A DNA stretch of 64,000 bases from Paenibacillus sp. FSL R5-0912 (GCF_000758605.1 NZ_CP009282.1:2790001-2854000); one strand, 5' to 3'. Numbered from the stretch's first letter, positions 16,175 through 24,640 are shown. The notes: generated by a model from the letters alone, not told the origin. A program made the numbers and translations.

Positions 16175-18295
16175 ATGTCAAGTAACCAAGTGAAACCTAG
16201 TTCAAGGCAAAGCAGGCCGGGCAGGCTCACCCTGCTGGGCATGATCGTATTTTTACTGTTCAGTCTCCTATCCGGCTTGTCAGGTCCAGTTGCAGAGGCC
16301 GCAGGGACGACGTATTACGTCGATTCTGCCCTGGGCAGCGACAATAGCTCCGGTACCAGTGAAACGGCAGCCTGGAAGACGCTGGGCAAAGTGAACAGCA
16401 CTACCTTCAGCCCGGGTGACCGGATTCTTTTGAAGGCAGGCGGCGTGTGGACTGATCAGTATCTTGATCTGCAGGGCTCAGGCTCTGAGGGGAACCCGAT
16501 CATAGTAGACCGCTACGGCAGCGGAGCCAAGCCGCTGATACATTTCGGCAACACCGCCGTGGGCGGTGAAGGCTTCGGGGTCAGATTACGCAATGTCTCC
16601 TACTGGGAGATCAATAATCTGGAGATTACAAGCGGACAGCAGCCCACGGATATGCGGAGAAACGGTGTGCTGGTTGTGGGCGAAGGAGCAGGGGCGGGGA
16701 ACTTCCGGCATATTTATATCCGCAATCTCGACATCCACGATATCTTTGGTACGGACCGCAGAACGGGCGGAATTAATGTACATGCCCGGGGAACCAATAC
16801 CGCAACCGAGAGCACCTGGGATGATATTCTGATCGAGAATAACACAGTTATCAACGTGGCGGATACAGGGATACAGACGATGACGGATGCTTTTTTCAAT
16901 AGTGCATGGACTCATAAGTTCGATGCCTTCCGGGGTGTGGTGATCCGGGGCAATGTGGTGGAGAAGATCCACCGGGACGGCATCCTGGTCAGAGCCAGCG
17001 CCTCGCCGCTGATCGAATACAACAACACGAAATCCATTGGAGAAGCCTGCGAGGTCAATACATCCATTGTCAATTACCTTGAGGATATCACTGTCGTTGC
17101 GGCACAGTGGGCTTATTATACCAAAGGTGCTATTTTCCAGTACAACGAGGCCTCCGATACCCGGATGCTGGGCGGAGACGGCCAGCCGTGGGACTTCGAC
17201 ATTGAGGTGCACGATAGTATCTACCAGTATAACTATAGCTATAACAACGAGGGCGGCACACTGCTGGTCATGAACAACACGAATAATAATATCTTCCGCT
17301 ACAATATCAGCCAGAATGATAAGGATGCGAACGGGGTGTTCCATCTGGTGAACGGCGGCGGCAATCTGTACGTCTACAACAATATCATCTACCGTTCGGG
17401 AACGCAGAACAAGGCGCTGACCCATGCGAGCAATACAGGAATGGCCTATTACACGAATAATATCTTTTATAATGCTGCCAGCGGTCAATACACGAACAGT
17501 CCAAGAATGACGTATGATCACAACAGCTTCTACGGGCTGAATTCGGGTGTTCCCAGCGATCCTAACAAAATCACCGGCAATCCCGGCTTCGTCAGTCCAG
17601 GCACGGCCACAGGACTCGCTTCGGCAGACGGTTATAAGCTGGCGCAGACCTCTCCGCTGATCAATGCCGGGGCGGTGGTTGCAGGCAACGGGGGTCTCGA
17701 TTACTTCGGAAACACATTGTATAACGGCGTGCCGGATATCGGTGTATTCGAGTTCCAGGGTACAATCACACCGCCGGTTACCCTGCTTCAGGATGATTTC
17801 GAGGATAACAATTACAGCGGCTGGACGACTTCAGGCGGGGCATGGAGCGTAGAGGATGACGGTACGAAAGCTTTGACGCAGACATCGTCATCAGGGGAAG
17901 CGCTAGCCTATACAGGCGATGCCTCCTGGAGGAACTACACGTACTCGGCCAAAATTAAGCTGCTGAATGCCTTCGGCAACGCTGGATTGCTGTTCCGGTA
18001 TGCGGATGCGTCGAATTATTACATGTTCAGACTGAATGATTCAGGCGACAAAGCGGAGTTGTTCAAAAAAACAGCCGGAACACTCACGATGGTAAGCAGT
18101 GCCGATGTTGCTGTTACGCCCGGACAGTGGACGGAGCTGAAGGTGACGGTCAGCGGCATTACGGTTACGGCTTTTGCCGGCGGTACCCAGCTGATCCAGT
18201 GGACCGATACGGCGGCGCAGCCGGCCGGAGGGAAAATTGGGATTCGGATGCATTCCAGCACTGCCCGGATCGACGATGTTAAGGTTACGGAATAA
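16175..18295 (+). CDS. Secreted right-handed parallel beta-helix protein with C-terminal jelly-roll domain
   Basis: A signal peptide (LTLLGMIVFLLFSLLSGLSG, cleavage near AEA-AG) leads into TTYYVDSALGSDNSSGTS, the usual opening of pectate-lyase-like beta-helix proteins. About 450 residues of Asn-rich rungs follow (IYIRNLDIHDIF, NNIFRYNISQND, NLYVYNNIIYR). From about residue 530 a jelly-roll domain of the LamG/DUF1080 kind begins (DDFEDNNYSGWTT ... GLLFRYADASNYYMFRL). No lyase active site could be assigned. ATG 16175 fits GGGAG at 16160; GTG 16166 is too close. Its place at the end of the FAD/ABC locus suggests it binds or cleaves the external polysaccharide. Confidence 0.82.
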   Translation: MSSNQVKPSSRQSRPGRLTLLGMIVFLLFSLLSGLSGPVAEAAGTTYYVDSALGSDNSSGTSETAAWKTLGKVNSTTFSPGDRILLKAGGVWTDQYLDLQGSGSEGNPIIVDRYGSGAKPLIHFGNTAVGGEGFGVRLRNVSYWEINNLEITSGQQPTDMRRNGVLVVGEGAGAGNFRHIYIRNLDIHDIFGTDRRTGGINVHARGTNTATESTWDDILIENNTVINVADTGIQTMTDAFFNSAWTHKFDAFRGVVIRGNVVEKIHRDGILVRASASPLIEYNNTKSIGEACEVNTSIVNYLEDITVVAAQWAYYTKGAIFQYNEASDTRMLGGDGQPWDFDIEVHDSIYQYNYSYNNEGGTLLVMNNTNNNIFRYNISQNDKDANGVFHLVNGGGNLYVYNNIIYRSGTQNKALTHASNTGMAYYTNNIFYNAASGQYTNSPRMTYDHNSFYGLNSGVPSDPNKITGNPGFVSPGTATGLASADGYKLAQTSPLINAGAVVAGNGGLDYFGNTLYNGVPDIGVFEFQGTITPPVTLLQDDFEDNNYSGWTTSGGAWSVEDDGTKALTQTSSSGEALAYTGDASWRNYTYSAKIKLLNAFGNAGLLFRYADASNYYMFRLNDSGDKAELFKKTAGTLTMVSSADVAVTPGQWTELKVTVSGITVTAFAGGTQLIQWTDTAAQPAGGKIGIRMHSSTARIDDVKVTE

Positions 18296-18335
18296 AGGTT
18301 AGCGGGATTGATGATCCGGTCAAATTTTAGTTAAA

Positions 18336-18427
18336 AATGAAACGATTTCTGCAAATTTGCGTAAGATAACAGCAAAGGGTATGGCCGCAATCCTTTCAAC
18401 AGGTGCTTGGCGGCTGTGCCCTTTTCT
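18336..18427 (+). repeat. Dispersed hairpin element, copy 2
   Basis: Second copy of the element at 5421. It has the palindrome TGCAAATTTGCG (18350-18361), the same AAGATA.CAGCAAAGG core, and a 12-bp stem GGGTATGGCCGC/GCGGCTGTGCCC (18377-18388 with 18410-18421) with G-T wobbles but no mismatch. CTTTTC follows. It lies 40 bases after the beta-helix gene, again in a terminator position. Confidence 0.65.
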
Positions 18428-18463
18428 AATGACATAAGCAAATGAAGCAGGGAGGACTACTCA

Positions 18464-18715
18464 ATGAAATTCAGAAAACTGTTGTCGCTCAAACAATGGT
18501 CTCATATATTCCGCAGCTCCTGGCAATATATCATTTCACCGGACGTCGCGATGGGAGACAAGCTGCTGTTCACCATTCCTGCGCTGCTGTACTGGGTGCT
18601 GCCTGATTTCATGCCGTTTATACCCATTGATGACATCGGGGTGACGATGCTGCTGATGGGCTGGTTCGTCTCGCGGATGGACCGCAAATACCCGGCGCTG
18701 AAGAGCCTAAGATGA
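18464..18715 (+). CDS. DUF1232 (YkvA-like) small membrane protein
   Basis: The 83-residue protein has a central hydrophobic segment (LLFTIPALLYWVLPDFMPFI) followed by PIDDIGVTMLLMGWFV. The P-D-x-x-P-x-x-x-x-D-D pattern (here LPDFMPFIPIDDIG) is the DUF1232 signature. GCAGGGAGG lies 8-10 bases before the ATG. Members are small integral membrane proteins of unknown function. It does not look part of the upstream carbohydrate locus, since a hairpin element separates them. Confidence 0.85.
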   Translation: MKFRKLLSLKQWSHIFRSSWQYIISPDVAMGDKLLFTIPALLYWVLPDFMPFIPIDDIGVTMLLMGWFVSRMDRKYPALKSLR

Positions 18716-18841
18716 CGGTTTTACGACACTTTTAAATGCTCTATCTGATGTATTTCAGCAATATGGTTGCTTTTACATTCTATATTCCTTAAAATGAATT
18801 ATTGAGTATTTAAACTATAGATGCCCGGGAGATGGAATCGA

Positions 18842-19144
18842 ATGAACGTCAAAATTACCCGCAATGCGGCTAAAGTGATAAAGAAAACTATGGAGCTTGA
18901 AGGCAACAGCGAGCTTAAACTGCGCGTAGCGATTACGCATTCCCACGGTGACCATGCCCATTACGGCCTGGATCTGGACACGCCTAAGGAGAACGACGTA
19001 GTCATCTCCACTGACAAAGAAATCGATGTTATTCTTGATCCGAACCAGCCGCTGCTGGATGGTGTGAAGATTGATTATCTCTACTTCCCTGAGGAAGGCT
19101 TCGTTATTACTAATCCGTCTAAAGGAAATCATGGCGATCACTAA
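18842..19144 (+). CDS. HesB/IscA-like protein lacking cysteines (YneR type)
   Basis: This 100-residue protein starts MNVKITRNAAKVIKKTMELE, the opening of the HesB/IscA beta-rich fold. It continues to YLYFPEEGFVITNPSKGNHGDH without any cysteine, whereas true A-type iron-sulfur carriers have three. It therefore belongs with the cysteine-free YneR-like branch, whose role is unknown; iron-sulfur transfer is not supported. Histidines cluster in THSHGDHAHYG and at the C-terminus and might bind metal. ATG 18842 is preferred; ATG 18821 would add seven residues with no better ribosome site. Confidence 0.78.
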   Translation: MNVKITRNAAKVIKKTMELEGNSELKLRVAITHSHGDHAHYGLDLDTPKENDVVISTDKEIDVILDPNQPLLDGVKIDYLYFPEEGFVITNPSKGNHGDH

Positions 19145-19186
19145 TTGATCCGCCCGTATTTTACGGACATAAAGAAGGGTTGCTTC

Positions 19187-19426
19187 ATGGCTAACGATAT
19201 AAGAATATGTGACGAGTGCAATCATATCAAAATGAAAAGCATCGTGCCCAAGCTGCTGAAGATGGCGCCTGACGCCGAGATCAAAACAGGCTGTATCTCC
19301 TACTGCGGACCTTGCGGCAAACGCCCGTTTGTCTATATCAACGGCCGTTACATCAGCGCTCCGACAGAAGATGAGGTGCTGGCCAAAGCGGAAGCTTTCG
19401 TCAAGCAGCCGGCAGTGAAGAAATAG
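19187..19426 (+). CDS. YuzB family protein (DUF1450)
   Basis: The 79-residue protein has CDECNHIKMK near the N-terminus and GCISYCGPCGKRPFVYINGR in the middle: five cysteines in the C-x2-C and C-x3-C-x2-C arrangement of DUF1450/YuzB. The NGRYISAPTEDEVLAKA ending resembles thioredoxin-like ferredoxins, so a metal- or Fe-S-binding role is plausible but unproven. The start ATG at 19187 follows AAGAAGGG. It lies 42 bases after the HesB-like gene on the same strand, probably in one transcript, and is followed by a terminator. Confidence 0.85.
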   Translation: MANDIRICDECNHIKMKSIVPKLLKMAPDAEIKTGCISYCGPCGKRPFVYINGRYISAPTEDEVLAKAEAFVKQPAVKK

Positions 19427-19454
19427 ATCAGCTCTGGTAGTGATAGAACACAAG

Positions 19455-19491
19455 AACAGCCTCTGCATAAGTTTGCGGGGGTTGTTTTGTT
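19455..19491 (+). terminator. Terminator after yuzB-like gene
   Basis: AACAGCCTC (19455-19463) pairs with GGGGTTGTT (19478-19486) through 9 pairs, two of them wobbles. TTTGTTG follows. Confidence 0.6.
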
Positions 19492-19608
19492 GTGCGAACT
19501 GTATGCGGACAAACGAATACATTGGTCTGATGCGGATAATTTCTATATTGACATTTTTGTATTGTGTTTCCAGACTAAAGGGACACACTATTTATAGATA
19601 CAAGCATG

Positions 19609-19646
19609 CCCCGTCTCTCTTCCATTCGGAAGGAGGCGGGGTTTTG
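19609..19646 (+). terminator. Strong orphan terminator, possibly of a small RNA
   Basis: CCCCG...CTTCC and GGAAG...CGGGG form a long GC-rich stem with an ATTC loop, followed by TTTT. No gene ends just upstream; the preceding gene already has its own terminator at 19455. A TTGACA at 19549-19554 lies upstream, but a convincing -10 is not seen. A short transcript ending here is possible. Confidence 0.65.
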
Positions 19647-19785
19647 TGTAAATATAAGAATTTATATGCTGCGCATGACAACTTATCCTTCTATTTCTCG
19701 CTGAAACGCACCGTCGTTTCAAGGACGGCGTAGCCGTTTCTACTTGATTTAAATTCAAATTTTATTGCAGAATGAGGGGATGAAT

Positions 19786-20465
19786 ATGAGCTTTACGACG
19801 GAAGATGATCAATGGTTGAGCGATCATCTTAAACGAAGAAAGGGGGAGCGGCTTGATGCGCTAAAGCGGGGGCATGGCTATGGTAACCGCTTGTTTGTCG
19901 AGCAGGTTTGGTGGACGCTAGCCGGACATTTTCAGGGACTGCATCCGGAATATGAAGTTAAAGCCTGGCGCGGCAGATCCTACTTTGTCGATAAACTGTG
20001 GGAGATCGGATCTTCGCGTATTGCTTTTGAGATTATGGATTTTGGCTCACATGGCACGGATCGGAGTAAATATCAGGATGTATCTGAACCGGGGGCTTTT
20101 CCTGCAGTCACAGGAATGTATGGTACTATATATCGCTGGATGAGATGAAAGAAAATCCGTCTTTCATCCTTTCCGCGCTGCGGAACCTTCTGTTTCCTTA
20201 TTTGTCGGCAGGAACTACAAATAAGGAAACAGAGAAATCCTATTCTAAAATTGAACGAGATTTGATGCGGTCAGCCATCCGTCACCATCTTGTTCTTCGT
20301 CCGGGTGATGCAGCGAGAGAGCTTAAAATACATACCACTACAGTCATTAAATACAGCCGCATGCTGGTGGAAAAGGGGGAATTTCGCCCTGTAGCAAGCG
20401 GAGGATCTCAGCGAATTATGTACTATGAGTATATAGGGTCGCTCCAAAGTCCAGATCTGGTATAA
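19786..20465 (+). pseudogene. Broken gene: nuclease-like N-terminus plus C-terminal HTH, two frameshifts
   Basis: A single protein is readable only across three frames. Frame 1 runs from ATG 19786 (GAGGGG upstream) to about DRSKYQ near 20074. Frame 2 continues YLNRGLFLQSQECMVLYI to about 20130. Frame 3 then gives SLDEMKENPSFILSALRNLL and on to 20465. Each shift is explained by one extra base. The joined product would be about 225 residues: a region (FEIMDFGSHGTDR) resembling DUF559-like nuclease folds, then a C-terminal winged helix (RPGDAARELKIHTTTVIKYS). Read separately, the parts would be two overlapping fragments (ATGA at 20145). Likely a decaying gene, unless the bases are sequencing errors. 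Confidence 0.65.
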
Positions 20466-20485
20466 AGACTAATACGACCCGCGAA

Positions 20486-20507
20486 TGTATGCGAAAAACC
20501 GACCACA
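20486..20507 (-). repeat. Inverted lone copy of the minisatellite core
   Basis: ATGCGAAAAACCGACCACATT is the reverse complement, with one change, of the AATGTGTTCGGTTTTTCGCAT core used in the arrays that follow. An RNA spanning both could fold the first array unit back on this copy. Confidence 0.6.
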
Positions 20508-20515
20508 TTCGGAGC

Positions 20516-20845
20516 AATTGTGTTCGGTTTTTCGATTACATTTGGCTTACGTGGCTTACCCAGTCCAATTGTGTTCGGTTTTTCGATTACATTCGGCTTA
20601 AGCGGCGTACCCAGTAATTGTGTTCGGTTTTTCGATTACATTCAGCTTAAGCGGCGTACCCAGTCCAATTGTGTTCGGTTTTTCGATTACATTTGGCCTA
20701 CGCTGTGCACCCAGTCCAATTGTGTTCGGTTTTTCGATTACATTTGGCCTACGCGGTGCACCCTTTCCAATTGTGTTCGGTTTTTCGATTACATTTGGCT
20801 TACGTGGCTTACCCAGTCCAATTGTGTTCGGTTTTCCGTTAAAAT
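20516..20845. repeat. Minisatellite array A, 7 units of about 51 bp
   Basis: The core GTGTTCGGTTTTTCGATTAC recurs at 20520, 20571, 20620, 20671, 20722, 20773 and 20824, with spacings of 51, 49, 51, 51, 51 and 51. The second half of each unit (variants of TTTGGCTTACGTGGCTTACC) varies more than the core; units 1 and 6 are identical. Inner arms (CCAAT.GT / ACATTTGG) let each unit form a hairpin. The units are far longer than CRISPR repeats with no unique spacers, and no cas gene is present. Confidence 0.9.
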
Positions 20846-20927
20846 ATGTTAAATAAATGAAAAGACGATGTTCTGTTTTTTAGCCACGCTGCTCATTTTC
20901 ATGCTGGAGTTGTGCCTTGGAAGACAT

Positions 20928-21133
20928 GTTTGTTTTCGCATACATCTGGCCCGGTTACCTTCGCGACAGCCCAATGTGTTCGGTTTTCCGCATACATTGG
21001 GCCCGCTTTCCTTCGCGGTAGCCTAATGTGTTCGGTTTTTCGCATACATTGGGCCCGGTTACCTTCGTGGTAGCCCAATGTATTCGGTTTTTCGCATACA
21101 TCTGGCCGGGTTACCTTCGCGGTAGCCCAATGC
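20928..21133. repeat. Minisatellite array B, about 4 units of 48-52 bp
   Basis: Cores of GTGTTCGGTTTTTCGCATAC type start near 20928 (degenerate), 20976, 21028 and 21080. Each is followed by a GGCCCGGTTACCTTCGCGGTAGCC hairpin segment. CCCAATGT and ACATTGGG flank the T-run and form a second hairpin. The core is clearly related to array A but the linker is different, so the two arrays diverged from a common unit. Confidence 0.85.
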
Positions 21134-21185
21134 AGTATTTGAGGGCCGGGCCGGTTTCTTTGCTTCAGCGGTTGGTTTTAGCACA

Positions 21186-21238
21186 AACAAGCCTTAAGTC
21201 CGCAGCGCAGACCGGCTGCACGGAACTTAAGGCTTGTT
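21186..21238 (-). terminator. Terminator of the RlmL-like gene
   Basis: AACAAGCCTTAAGT and ACTTAAGGCTTGTT form a 14-bp stem with an additional inner CCG/CGG. On the minus strand it is followed by TTGTGC and TTTT-rich sequence. It lies 29 bases past the stop of the leftward gene. Confidence 0.75.
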
Positions 21239-21266
21239 ATCTGATCGTTGTTAACCGCCACTCCTG

Positions 21267-22400
21267 CTAATTACGCGGAGGCAGCGGACCGAGGTATTGA
21301 TAGTATTGGCATTCAATCCGGCCGTTGTAGAGCTTGCGGCGCTTGTCCGCTTTACGTCCGTAGTATTGCTCGAATTCCTTGTACGGGCTGATGGCGAAGA
21401 AGGACCAGGTCGGCAGGTAGAGCATCATCTCGCCGAATTGGCGGGTCAGCTTCTCCACTTCCTTATCATTACTGATCCGCTCCCCGTATGGAGGATTCGT
21501 GATAATACAGCCATATTCGCCTTCCGGGCGGGCCTTGGCGGCAGCGATATGCTTGAAGGTGATCTCACCGGAGAGCCCGGCGCTCTTGGCGGCGGCTTTG
21601 GCAATCTCAATCGCTTCCGGATCAATGTCGGTGCCGGTCAGCTGCAGCGGGTAGTCGTCACGAACAGCGTCGAAGGCTTCCTCGCGGGCTTCTTCCCACA
21701 GCCGCCGGGGAATCTCCGGCCAGTGCTCGGACGGGAAGGAGCGGCGCAGACCCGGCGCGATATTCCAGGCGATCATCGCGGCCTCGATCAGAATCGTGCC
21801 GGAACCACAGCATGGATCGTACAGCGGCCGGTGGCCGTTCCAGCGGCTGAGCTGGATCAGGGCCGCAGCCATGGTCTCCTTCAGCGGTGCTTCGGTGGCC
21901 TGGCGGCGGTAGCCGCGTTTGTGCAGCGCCGGTCCGGTGGTGTCCAGGGTGATCAGCGCGATGTCATTCAGCAGAATGACTTCAACCACATATCGCGGCC
22001 CGTTCTCAGGGAACCACTCGGTACGGTACGACAGCTTCAGCTTCTCGACAATCGCCTTCTTGACGATCCCCTGGCAGGCAGGAACACTCGTCAGCTGGGA
22101 TTTATGGGAGCGGCCTTCTACCGGGAATTCGCCGTTCTCGGGAATCCAGTCCTCCCAATTAATCGCTTTGACGCCTTCGAACAGCTCATCGAAGGTTTTG
22201 GCCGGGAACTGGCCCATTTTGACCAATACACGGTCAGAGGTGCGCAGCCACAGATTGCAGCGGCAGATGTCGATATAATCTCCGCTGAATAATACCCTTC
22301 CGTTCTCGACCGTGGTCTCATAACCCAGTTCGTTCAATTCACGCGCTACTACAGCCTCCAGCCCCATGGGGGCGGTGGCGATCAATTGTAATTTGCCCAA
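21267..22400 (-). CDS. THUMP-domain class I RNA methyltransferase (RlmL/YpsC type)
   Basis: The protein of 377 residues starts with the KLQLIATAPMGLEAVVAREL segment of the ferredoxin-like plus THUMP N-terminus. A Rossmann methyltransferase follows with SAM motif DPCCGSGTILIEAAMIAWN and catalytic NPPYGERI. This matches the YpsC/RlmL family that makes N2-methylguanosine in 23S rRNA. It lacks the second (RlmK) half found in the enterobacterial fusion, as in other Firmicutes. The start is a TTG at 22400 with GGAG about 11 bases upstream. The exact target base is inferred from the family only. Confidence 0.9.
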   Translation of the reverse strand: MGKLQLIATAPMGLEAVVARELNELGYETTVENGRVLFSGDYIDICRCNLWLRTSDRVLVKMGQFPAKTFDELFEGVKAINWEDWIPENGEFPVEGRSHKSQLTSVPACQGIVKKAIVEKLKLSYRTEWFPENGPRYVVEVILLNDIALITLDTTGPALHKRGYRRQATEAPLKETMAAALIQLSRWNGHRPLYDPCCGSGTILIEAAMIAWNIAPGLRRSFPSEHWPEIPRRLWEEAREEAFDAVRDDYPLQLTGTDIDPEAIEIAKAAAKSAGLSGEITFKHIAAAKARPEGEYGCIITNPPYGERISNDKEVEKLTRQFGEMMLYLPTWSFFAISPYKEFEQYYGRKADKRRKLYNGRIECQYYQYLGPLPPRN

Positions 22401-22576
22401 ATGCTCTCAACTCCGTTTAACTTGTGGATAAATACGCAAAGCCAGTACAATAAGAGAAGCTTGCTCTCCATGTGAATGTGAACCATTAGAGCGTTCAGAT
22501 ATCAGTATAGGGTAATGAAGGGTTCTACACAATGCCCGTCCGTGCTACACAAAATGAAATTTAAAGGAGAATACAT

Positions 22577-23206
22577 ATGCAGAATCAGGAAGAATACAGC
22601 GAACAGCTATATACAGAGGATGATTTACTATTAAAAGTCAAACAGGCCATCGCAGCAAACGGAATGCCGGAGGTGTCCATCGCTCCAGGCTACGGCAGAC
22701 TGCTGACGATGCTGGTTACCCTTTCCCGTGCCAGCCGGATACTTGAGATCGGTGCGCTGGGAGGCTACAGCGGAATCTGCCTGTGCCGCGGTTTCACGCA
22801 GCGCGGCAGCCTGACATCCCTGGAGCTTAAGGCTGACTATGCCAAGCTTGCCCATAGCCATCTGGAGCAGGCGGGCTTCGGGGACGCGGTAGAATACCAA
22901 ATCGGCCCGGCGCTGGACAGCCTGATGCTGCTCGAAGCGCAGGGCCAAAAGTATGATTTCTTCTTCATCGACGCCGACAAGGAGAACTATCCGAATTATC
23001 TGGAATATGCGATTCGGCTCGCTTCACCGGGTGCAATCATTGCCGGGGACAACATCTTCCTGCGCGGCCGTACGCTCAATGCCGAGAAGAACGGACCGGC
23101 GGTTCAGGCGATGCGGCGCTTCAATGAGATGATTGCAGCCGATCCCCGCCTGAGCAGCACACTGCTGCCCGCCTATGACGGACTGGCCCTGGCGATGGTT
23201 AAGTAG
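22577..23206 (+). CDS. SAM-dependent O-methyltransferase (CCoAOMT-like)
   Basis: The 209-residue protein shows the motif I loop ILEIGALGGYSGICLCRG. Motif II, SLTSLELKADYAKLAHSH, and the metal-binding FFIDADKENYPNYLEYA follow, and then AGDNIFLRGR. Together these define the cation-dependent O-methyltransferase family 3, which includes caffeoyl-CoA and catechol O-methyltransferases and tRNA modifiers such as TrmR. Bacillales have one such gene (TrmR, 5-methoxyuridine in tRNA), and this may be its counterpart, but a small-molecule substrate cannot be excluded. AAAGGAG precedes the ATG. Confidence 0.85.
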   Translation: MQNQEEYSEQLYTEDDLLLKVKQAIAANGMPEVSIAPGYGRLLTMLVTLSRASRILEIGALGGYSGICLCRGFTQRGSLTSLELKADYAKLAHSHLEQAGFGDAVEYQIGPALDSLMLLEAQGQKYDFFFIDADKENYPNYLEYAIRLASPGAIIAGDNIFLRGRTLNAEKNGPAVQAMRRFNEMIAADPRLSSTLLPAYDGLALAMVK

Positions 23207-23242
23207 CTAGTCCTCTCCAATCGGGGCTTGCCTTGTCTTAAG

Positions 23243-24463
23243 CTAACGGAACAACCGGGGTTCAGTCTTCTTGTACAGCTTGAGCCTTACCCAGACCGTA
23301 TTAATCAGCAGGAACGCGCCGGAGATGATGAACAGCCCTTCGATCCCGATATATCCGGACAGGAAGCCGCCGATGACCGCGCCCAGCATATTGCCGAGTG
23401 CCAGTGTGCTGCTGTTGAAGCCGAAGGCCCGGCTCTCCTTGCCGTCAGGTGTGTAGGAACGGATCAGGGCGTTGACGCTGGGCAGCAGGCCGCCCATGAA
23501 GACGCCCATCAGGAAGCGGACGAGGATCAGCTGCCAGACGCTGGTCACGAAGGCCTGCGGGATCAGGAACAGCGCCGCGCCAATCAGCGCATAGGTCAGT
23601 ATCCGGTGGGCGCCGACCTTGTCGCTGAGCTTGCCGAGCAGCGGAGAGGCCAGCATGTTCGAGATGCCGGTGACGGCACTGACCATGCCGGCCCAGAAGG
23701 CGATATTCACTGCGGAGCCGTGCAGCTTCTCCACATAGAGCGGCAGCAGCGACATCGGGCTGATCATGGCGAATTGCAGCAGGAACGTCACGCCGAACAG
23801 GGCAGGCAGCTGCGGCACCTTAGCCAGCTCCTTGAAGCCTTCGAGCACAGACACCTGCGGCACCTGCGCGGCTTCCACCCGGTCGAATTTCTCCTTGACC
23901 AGGAATAACGCGAGCAGGGAGGCAACGAACAAGAGCGCACCCACGACATAAAAGATCGGACGGAACCCAATCCAGTCCGCCAGCAAGCCGCCGATCAGCG
24001 GACCGAGAATCGTACCGGCTACAGCGCCGGACTGCATCAGTCCCATGGCGAAGCCCATACGCGGTTTCGGGGTGGTTCCCGAGACCAGCGCGATGGAGGC
24101 GGGGTTGAAGCCGGAGATGGTGCCGTTCAGCAGGCGGAGCAGCAGGAGCTGCATCGGGGATTGCGCGAAGCCCATCAGCACGATGACAATCGCCATACCG
24201 AAGCTGGAGCGCAGCAGCATGATTTTGCGGCCGTATTTGTCGGCAAGCTTGCCCCATAGGGGCTGAAAGATAAACGAGGTCAAGAAGTTTGCGGCAAAAA
24301 TAAGTCCGGCCCACATCCCGATCGCGTGATCTCCGGTCACACCCAGGTCTTTAGCGAGATAAAGGGACAGAAAAGGGGTAATCATAGTCATGCCGGCATT
24401 CACCAGAAACTGGCCAAACCAAAGCACCATGAGGTTGACTTTCCAGGTCTCCCAATTCTTCAA
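23243..24463 (-). CDS. MFS multidrug-type efflux transporter
   Basis: About 12 membrane spans in 406 residues. The loop-2/3 signature GKLADKYGRKIMLLRSSFGM is intact, and its second-half partner GKLSDKVGAHR is recognisable. The overall pattern fits drug/H+ antiporters of the Bmr/NorA kind. The start is placed at the TTG at 24463 because AAGGAAGTG lies 8 bases upstream; the frame is open 45 bases further up without a ribosome site. It is divergent from hemE. Substrate unknown. Confidence 0.85.
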   Translation of the reverse strand: MKNWETWKVNLMVLWFGQFLVNAGMTMITPFLSLYLAKDLGVTGDHAIGMWAGLIFAANFLTSFIFQPLWGKLADKYGRKIMLLRSSFGMAIVIVLMGFAQSPMQLLLLRLLNGTISGFNPASIALVSGTTPKPRMGFAMGLMQSGAVAGTILGPLIGGLLADWIGFRPIFYVVGALLFVASLLALFLVKEKFDRVEAAQVPQVSVLEGFKELAKVPQLPALFGVTFLLQFAMISPMSLLPLYVEKLHGSAVNIAFWAGMVSAVTGISNMLASPLLGKLSDKVGAHRILTYALIGAALFLIPQAFVTSVWQLILVRFLMGVFMGGLLPSVNALIRSYTPDGKESRAFGFNSSTLALGNMLGAVIGGFLSGYIGIEGLFIISGAFLLINTVWVRLKLYKKTEPRLFR

Positions 24464-24611
24464 AGTGCTTTCACTTCCTTTCAGGGGATTCAATGATAAA
24501 TAGTTCACGAAAAATTGACATTATATCAGTATATCATAGTTTTTTAGCCGTGCAGTGCAACACTTGTCATAGTAATGTCATGGGATTGTCATTCCCTTAA
24601 GGGTGAAGCGG

Positions 24612-24640
24612 TTGTTACCCGCTGGCAAAAAGGGCATAAT
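24612..24640 (+). promoter_or_regulatory. Promoter of the hem operon
   Basis: TTGTTA (24612-24617) and CATAAT (24635-24640) are separated by 17 bases, as expected for the vegetative sigma factor. They lie 50 bases upstream of the hemE start. Confidence 0.6.

Noticed and set aside
19440..19733. 97-codon frame after the yuzB-like gene
   Set aside because: It spans two terminators, has no ribosome site, and its product resembles nothing plausible.
20520..20856. Frames with 17-residue repeats (FGFSITFGL...) over array A
   Set aside because: The 51-bp period keeps the frame open by itself. There is no ribosome site, and one unit of 49 bp breaks the phase.
20516..21133. CRISPR array
   Set aside because: Units are about 51 bp with no unique spacers; variation is gradual within the unit; no cas genes are nearby.
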